Below, piece after piece: positions 59,490 through 64,000 of a stretch of 64,000 nt of DNA. The notes under the pieces are model-generated. The model was not told where the DNA came from and ran no database searches. It worked only from the letters and a program-made list of their open reading frames with translations. The translations under genes were made by a program, and so were the position numbers. The DNA is from Magnolia sinica (Eukaryota; Streptophyta; Magnoliopsida; Magnoliales; Magnoliaceae), in contig NC_080575.1 in NCBI RefSeq assembly GCF_029962835.1, forward strand, positions 46,331,437 to 46,395,436. Direction: 5' to 3'. Positions within the stretch are counted from its first letter, which is position 1; each line of letters opens with the position of its first letter.

Positions 59490-61348
59490 TGGCATAGTCA
59501 ACTAGATAGTATCTGCGCACCAAATAGTACTGATGGGCCCACCAGCGCATCCAAGGATAGGAAGTATGAACTGGGTAGCCTTGGCCTGAGAGTATGAAGT
59601 GAGATCTCGTATTAATATTTAAGACTTACCTCCATATCAAGGCCTAATTATACGGCCCAATGCCACAGTTCCTCATAAATCTCGTAACAACATCACAAGT
59701 CTCCAGCATAGTCTGGTCAAATCCAAATTGACGAGCAAATCTACTTAGATAATATGGTTCACACTAGAATGCGTTACCTTCTCTTCAGGGAAGAGTACTA
59801 GATCTAATGAAAACAAGGAATGAATGTTCACCATAAGAAATAGAATTGTCTTCAACAGCCTCTATGCCTTCCAGATGAATGGTGAATGGAAATTGATGAA
59901 AATCAATAGGATTGCCATCTTCTATCTTGCGAGTGATCCAGCCATGTGATTTTTTAACCATCTTCCTTAGCTGATAGTGTTAAAGAGGAAGCCGATGGGG
60001 ATTTGAATATGCCCCTCTTGAGTCATCAAAGGTCCAAGGGAAATATACTCCTAACCAGCCTACGAAGAAATGCCAAGGAGCGTAAACTGAGAAAGATTGG
60101 AGTGTTGAATCTGTAGGGCCAAAAACTACATCCCCAAAAGCACGATATAGGGAGCATAGAACTAGAGGAGCTAATGAATGTCTTTGACCCTAAGCCATCG
60201 TGCCAGCAACTACAAAAAGGGATGGTCGGATGATATTCACCTGTTCTGAGTCAGGGAATATTACTAAACGTAGCCAATAAGCTAAGAAGGCAGCTAATTC
60301 GCAAGATTAGCTATATTCAGTGGTGCTTGTAATATTCTCACGAATGGCTTTGAGATCCTGATGATTATAGCCTGCAAAATTGCCAAATTAAAATAATATG
60401 GTTATTTCGAAGAAAGGATGAAGATCTAAAGAGAAAAAGAGTAAGAGAAAAGAAATATATCGTAGTCTGCAAGAGAAATGAGCTAGCCATTCAAGAGAAG
60501 TAATGTGTTCAGGATGGGGGAAATTGACCAGTTCTCCGAAAAGTTCAAGAGTGGTCTTTGAAATCTCAGATTTATTATTTTCTGCAGAGGCATGAAACAA
60601 TTCCTCGTTTGAAGGAATATAAATATCAAGGATGTTGCCCATGATGGGGAGGCCTGCTATACAGAGAAGATCCCATAGAGTAATGCTCATCTCACCCAGA
60701 GGAAGATGAAATGAGTTGGTAAATGGGGACCAAAAGTTAAGAAAGCCCTTGAAGATAGCTGCGTTTCCATGAAAATGCTCTGATGTGGCTATAATAGCAT
60801 CAAGAAGATTAATTTGTTCCAGAGTAGCAATGTGTTTTTTAGCAACAGCGGTGTGTTTTTGAGCAACAGCACGGGCCCAGGCACTATAGAAATCTTGAGG
60901 AGACAAAATACATTTGGCTAGAAATCATCTGTTCTCCAAGGGACATGACTAGTGAGGAAATATTGGCGAGTGGTTTCAAAGAAATGAGTCAGGAAAGGCT
61001 GATGAGGATCGTGGTAAGGACGTAGAAATCGCATCTTGTATATCATCCAGTCTTTTGACGCGAGTCCTTTCCTTCTACACGACCTTCCAGAATCCGAGGT
61101 TCTCTCATGATCCAGTCATCTATAGAAACAAGGCTACTTTGATGGATGGATGGCTCGCTATCCGGGATTGACCAATGGCATTGTAAATTTACAGGGGAAG
61201 AGATGATTTTACCCATATAGGGGTGGTGGAGCTCTAATACTTTTTCGTTAATTCCTACACAATCCCAAGTACGGCGAGAGAACTGTTCAAGTGCTGAGGA
61301 AGGCAAAGGACTCCTTTTTCTTGAAGATGAAGCTTCTGAATGTCTCAT
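59490..61348 (-). pseudogene. antisense gene for a plant mobile domain (MAIN-like) protein, broken
   Basis: The reading starts at 61348 with MRHSEASSSRKRS and continues in pieces: 61043-61348 (N-terminus, ending SLVSIDDWIMREP), a shifted stretch 60910-61040 (THFFETTRQYFLTSHVPW), 60388-60906 with MSPQDFYSAWARAV, FLNFWSPFTNSFHLPLGEMS and ITLWDLLCIAGLPIMG, and farther pieces to about 59490 (CELAAFLAYWLRLVIFPDSE). FHLPLGEMSITLWDLLCIAGLPI is the hallmark of the plant mobile domain. A TTTTGCAG acceptor near 60370 suggests an intron. Antisense ORFs downstream of pol are known in Tat elements. Frameshifts and stops make this copy a pseudogene. Confidence 0.8.
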
Positions 61349-61555
61349 GATGGAAGAATGTTAAAAAAAATTTGGGGCCCAAAAGGAAAAAGTTAGAAAT
61401 TTTGGCAAAGTTTTGGAACAGAAGTTTATGGCACTAAGTGTGGATGAGTTGCACAGACAAGTTGCGCGCGCAAGTGGCGCGGAACAGTTGTGTGCAAAAG
61501 GGGTTCGCCAGGAGATAGAAGAAAATTTGAAGTGAGGAATGATTAAGTGGCATGA

Positions 61556-61563
61556 TATTTATA
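61556..61563 (-). promoter_or_regulatory. TATA box of the antisense gene
   Basis: The minus strand reads CTATAAATATCATG about 210 bases before the antisense start codon. The region between holds GTTGCGC words like those of the LTR. Confidence 0.6.
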
Positions 61564-61680
61564 GTCCAAGAGTGCCACCAGAGGGTTGAGCGGGCAGGAG
61601 TTGCGCAAACCCGCACAACTCAAGTTCTACATGAAGAGGTTGATCCTTCAACTTGATTTAAAGAAATCAAATTTTGGATC

Positions 61681-61688
61681 AAGGGGGC
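61681..61688 (+). promoter_or_regulatory. polypurine tract of the Tat-type element
   Basis: AAGGGGGC lies three bases before the 3' LTR. Confidence 0.7.
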
Positions 61689-61691
61689 ATC

Positions 61692-62466
61692 TGTTGGGGC
61701 ACAAAACTTAGTTAAAGGGGAGAAGCTACAAGGAGAAGAATTGGTGAAAGAAGTGAAGGATAGAGATGAAAGGGAAGCGAGTTGTGCGAGAGCTGAGTTA
61801 CGCAAGTAATGAGTTATGCGAGAGCTGAGTTACGCGGGTCCGCGTAACTTGACTTTAGGCAGGTTGGGTCACGCAACTCTCTTCAGAGAGGGATGGTTGG
61901 GAATGCGAAGTGGGGTCCATAGCACAGGAATCAAGGGCTCACATGTACGAAAGCCTATAAATACCCCCTTATCCCCTCATTTGAAGCATCGGATGTTCAG
62001 AAGACCAGTGCCTCTGACAGGTATTGGAGACAAAGAGAAGGAGAGGGAGTGTGGAGTGTTGAAGGAGCAGACCGCGCTACTCCTAGTGAGTTGCGTGGAT
62101 ACTCTTTGAGGCAGCTGCTATGTTGAGATTTTCCAGATCCTCGGGATATTCTAGGTGTGTCAAAGGGATCCAAGCACTCCTTGATCATGCCAATAAGGGA
62201 CGGAATGCATAGGAAGCCCGCACAACTCATCTCCCCTGGAGATATGATCAACATGAACCGGAATGCTGCAAAATTCATATTTCAAATTTACTTAACTTTT
62301 GTATTTTTAATGTTTCTAAGAGATTTTATCTTGGAATCAAAGGACTAAAAGGAAGTAAATGAACTCAGAATGAATAAAATTAATGATTATTCTCTTAGTT
62401 CTATCTTTTGTTAATATTAAGTGAGATATTTCCCAAATCAAATTCTTTTCATTTCTGGTCGAAACA
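61692..62466 (+). repeat. 3' LTR of the Tat-type element
   Basis: 775 bp; TATA box TATAAATA at 61956-61963. It carries GAGTTACGC/GAGTTGTGC words and GTCCGCGTAACTT, decayed forms of the GTTGCGC word of the other LTR. Confidence 0.85.
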
Positions 62467-62471
62467 GGTGC

Positions 62472-63402
62472 GGAAGAGAGAATCAGGGCTTCGTTGCATT
62501 CGTGTCATGTTGGTTTGGCTCAACCAAGTCATCGGGCTGGGTCTGGCCGAGTTTACTGAGTCCATTATTGGACATCTTCCAGTAGAAAGAGAGGAGAAGG
62601 AATGCGATGTAGAAGAAGAAGAAAGAGAAAGGAGAAAGGAGGGTGGGAGAAGGAGAAACGAGGGTGGGAAGAGATGTCAGCCACTCTAGCTGCTGTAGTG
62701 AGTTGAGCTTGACTAGATCTGAGTTGTGGGTTGCTAACTCGACTTGTCTTCACTATTCAACCTAGATAGAGTCAAGTGAACCGAGTCTAATACATCCACC
62801 GGGTTGGGCATGCATTCCAGTAAGGAAAGGAAAGGAGAAGAAAAGAGGAAGGAAGAAATAGAAGAAGAAAGAGAAAGGGGACGTGCACTCGAGTCATGAC
62901 TGGGTTGGCTCGGTTGTCTGCAATGAGTTTGGATGTGGGACTGACCATATTCATGGGTTCGTTAATGAGTCCTTGAGGGGACTGCTCCATCCATAGGTCC
63001 AACTCCTTTGAATGGTTGCTTGGTGGACTAGGTACTTCACGAGTTGATGATGACTTGGATAAATCCGAGTTATTATTGTCGAGCCACGCTAGCATGGTCT
63101 GAAGTTTAGTGGGAATGATAACTTAGCCTCTCACTAGGTTGGGTTCAATCAGGACAATAAGAAGGAGTTGATCATTAGAGTGTGCCCGCTTCCTAGTAAC
63201 ATTAATAGACAATCTGACTCATAAGGTGATGACTTCTTCCTCTTGAGCTTTCCTCTTCCATGTTAGTTTAAGTAATAATTTAATATATGATTACTTGTGT
63301 TAGTTATTAAATCTGATTATCAAATTATATGCTCAACATTTATCTTGTATGAACATCTGTATGTTGTACTTATACATCTTCTCATGATTGTGGATTACTT
63401 AA
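62472..63402. other. right flank of the Tat-type element, unassigned
   Basis: GA-rich in parts (62580-62680 and 62820-62880). It continues the flank at 45900-45974, which is also GA-rich with AGAAGAAG words. No recognisable gene. Confidence 0.4.
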
Positions 63403-64000
63403 TAGGCCGACTGTTGGAAAGGCTCATTCTCTTGCTTAATGGGCCAACTATTGGAAAGCCATATTCTCTTATCTAATGGGTTGACTATTTCAAAGGCCCA
63501 CTATATTATTTCTTAAGCCGACTATTGGAAAGGCCCACTCTCTTATTTAATGGGTCAATTATTTGAAAAGCCCACTCTCTTACTTAATGGGCCGACTATT
63601 GGAAAGGCTCATTCTCTTGTTTAATGGGCCGATTGTTTGGAAAAGCTATTCTCTTACTTAATGGGCCGACTGTATGAAGGCCCACTCTCTTGCTTAATGG
63701 GACGACTGTGGGAAAGGCCCACTCTCTTACTTAATTGGCCGACTGTTGGAAAGGCCCACTCTCTTGCTTAATGGGCCGACTGTTGGAAAGGCCCATTCTT
63801 GTGTTTAATGGGCCGATTGTTTAGAAATGCTCATTCTCGTATTTAATGGGCCGATGTTGGAAAGGCCCACTTTCTTACTTGAGCAGGTTGACTATTTGAA
63901 AGGCCCGCTATATTACTTGAGCAGGTCGACTGTTTGAAAGACTCGTTCTCTTATTTAATGGGTCAACTGTTTGAAAGGCCCATTATCTTACTTGAGTAGG
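63403..64000. repeat. minisatellite, 37-bp unit, about 16 copies, continues past the window
   Basis: The unit is close to GGGCCGACTGTTGGAAAGGCC followed by CACTCTCTTACTTAAT. Sixteen imperfect copies can be counted, spaced 36-38 bases. In the better copies TGGGCC and GGCCCA form a short stem across each junction. The array is cut by the window end. Confidence 0.92.

Larger units (their letters stand above)
45980..62466 (+). mobile_element. Tat/Ogre/Retand-type Ty3/gypsy retrotransposon with nested insertions
   Basis: LTRs 45980-46729 and 61692-62466 share most of their sequence and end TGTTGGGGC...AAACA. The target duplication is GGTGT (45975-45979) / GGTGC (62467-62471), one mismatch. The primer site TGGCGACTTTGCTGGGGA is the type used by Tat-group elements. 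Pol has protease, RT, RNase H, a second archaeal-type RNase H and integrase; the second RNase H is diagnostic of the Tat group. Gag is missing. An antisense gene for a plant mobile domain protein lies between integrase and the 3' LTR. Two later elements are inserted in pol (49479-53452 and 54532-56677). Without them the element is about 10.4 kb. Confidence 0.88.

Noticed and set aside
59161-59505. 114-residue plus ORF as a sense gene of the Tat-type element
   Set aside because: No domain is recognised. It lies next to the 3' part of the antisense gene and is probably its shadow.

Overview
The window is nuclear DNA of a flowering plant. It holds one intact host gene, a GRAS-family transcription regulator, and about 60 kb of nested transposable elements. 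No rRNA, tRNA gene, organellar block or CRISPR array was seen. Species cannot be read from the sequence. The GRAS protein resembles RAD1, a regulator of arbuscular mycorrhiza, so the host is probably a mycorrhizal lineage. Foldback elements carrying the words GTGGGCCCCAC and CCATCCATTTT remind me of early-diverging angiosperms such as magnoliids, but that is only an impression.

Layout. 1-2436: promoter side of the GRAS gene. 2437-4020: GRAS gene, single exon. 4496-13924: complete minus-strand Athila-type Ty3/gypsy element (LTRs 4496-6683 and 11727-13924, target duplication ATGTC, tRNA-Asp-type primer site). It has an intact gag ORF but has lost reverse transcriptase, RNase H and integrase. 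16083-16721: hAT-type element with 8-bp duplication CCTAGGGA. 18990-19275: a small MITE and a perfect 24-bp hairpin. 19816-26126: foldback element split by a second, older, deleted Athila-type element (20089-25944, duplication ATAAA). 26228-28650: three more foldback elements and a hAT-like insertion. 28960-29502: short CACTA-type element.

32750-42755: decayed plus-strand Ty1/copia element. A solo Athila-type LTR (33131-34459, duplication AATAT) sits at its left LTR, and a truncated minus-strand SIRE-like copia element (about 35725-39443) sits in its gag. 43300-44110: minus-strand integrase relic of a chromovirus-like Ty3/gypsy element. 45980-62466: 16.5-kb plus-strand Tat/Ogre/Retand-type element (duplication GGTGT/GGTGC). 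Its gag is gone. Its pol is split by a 3974-bp coding-free insertion (49479-53452, duplication ATTTC) and by a 2146-bp solo LTR (54532-56677, duplication ATATC). Downstream of pol it carries an antisense gene for a plant mobile domain protein with its own TATA box. 63403-64000: 37-bp minisatellite running off the window end.

Only the GRAS gene is likely to serve the host. The others form a readable insertion history: target duplications and interrupted reading frames give the relative order of most events. The most unusual signal is that at least three LTR families each contain a cluster of a different short, nearly self-complementary, CG-bearing word, and one such word is shared by Athila-type gypsy LTRs and a copia LTR.
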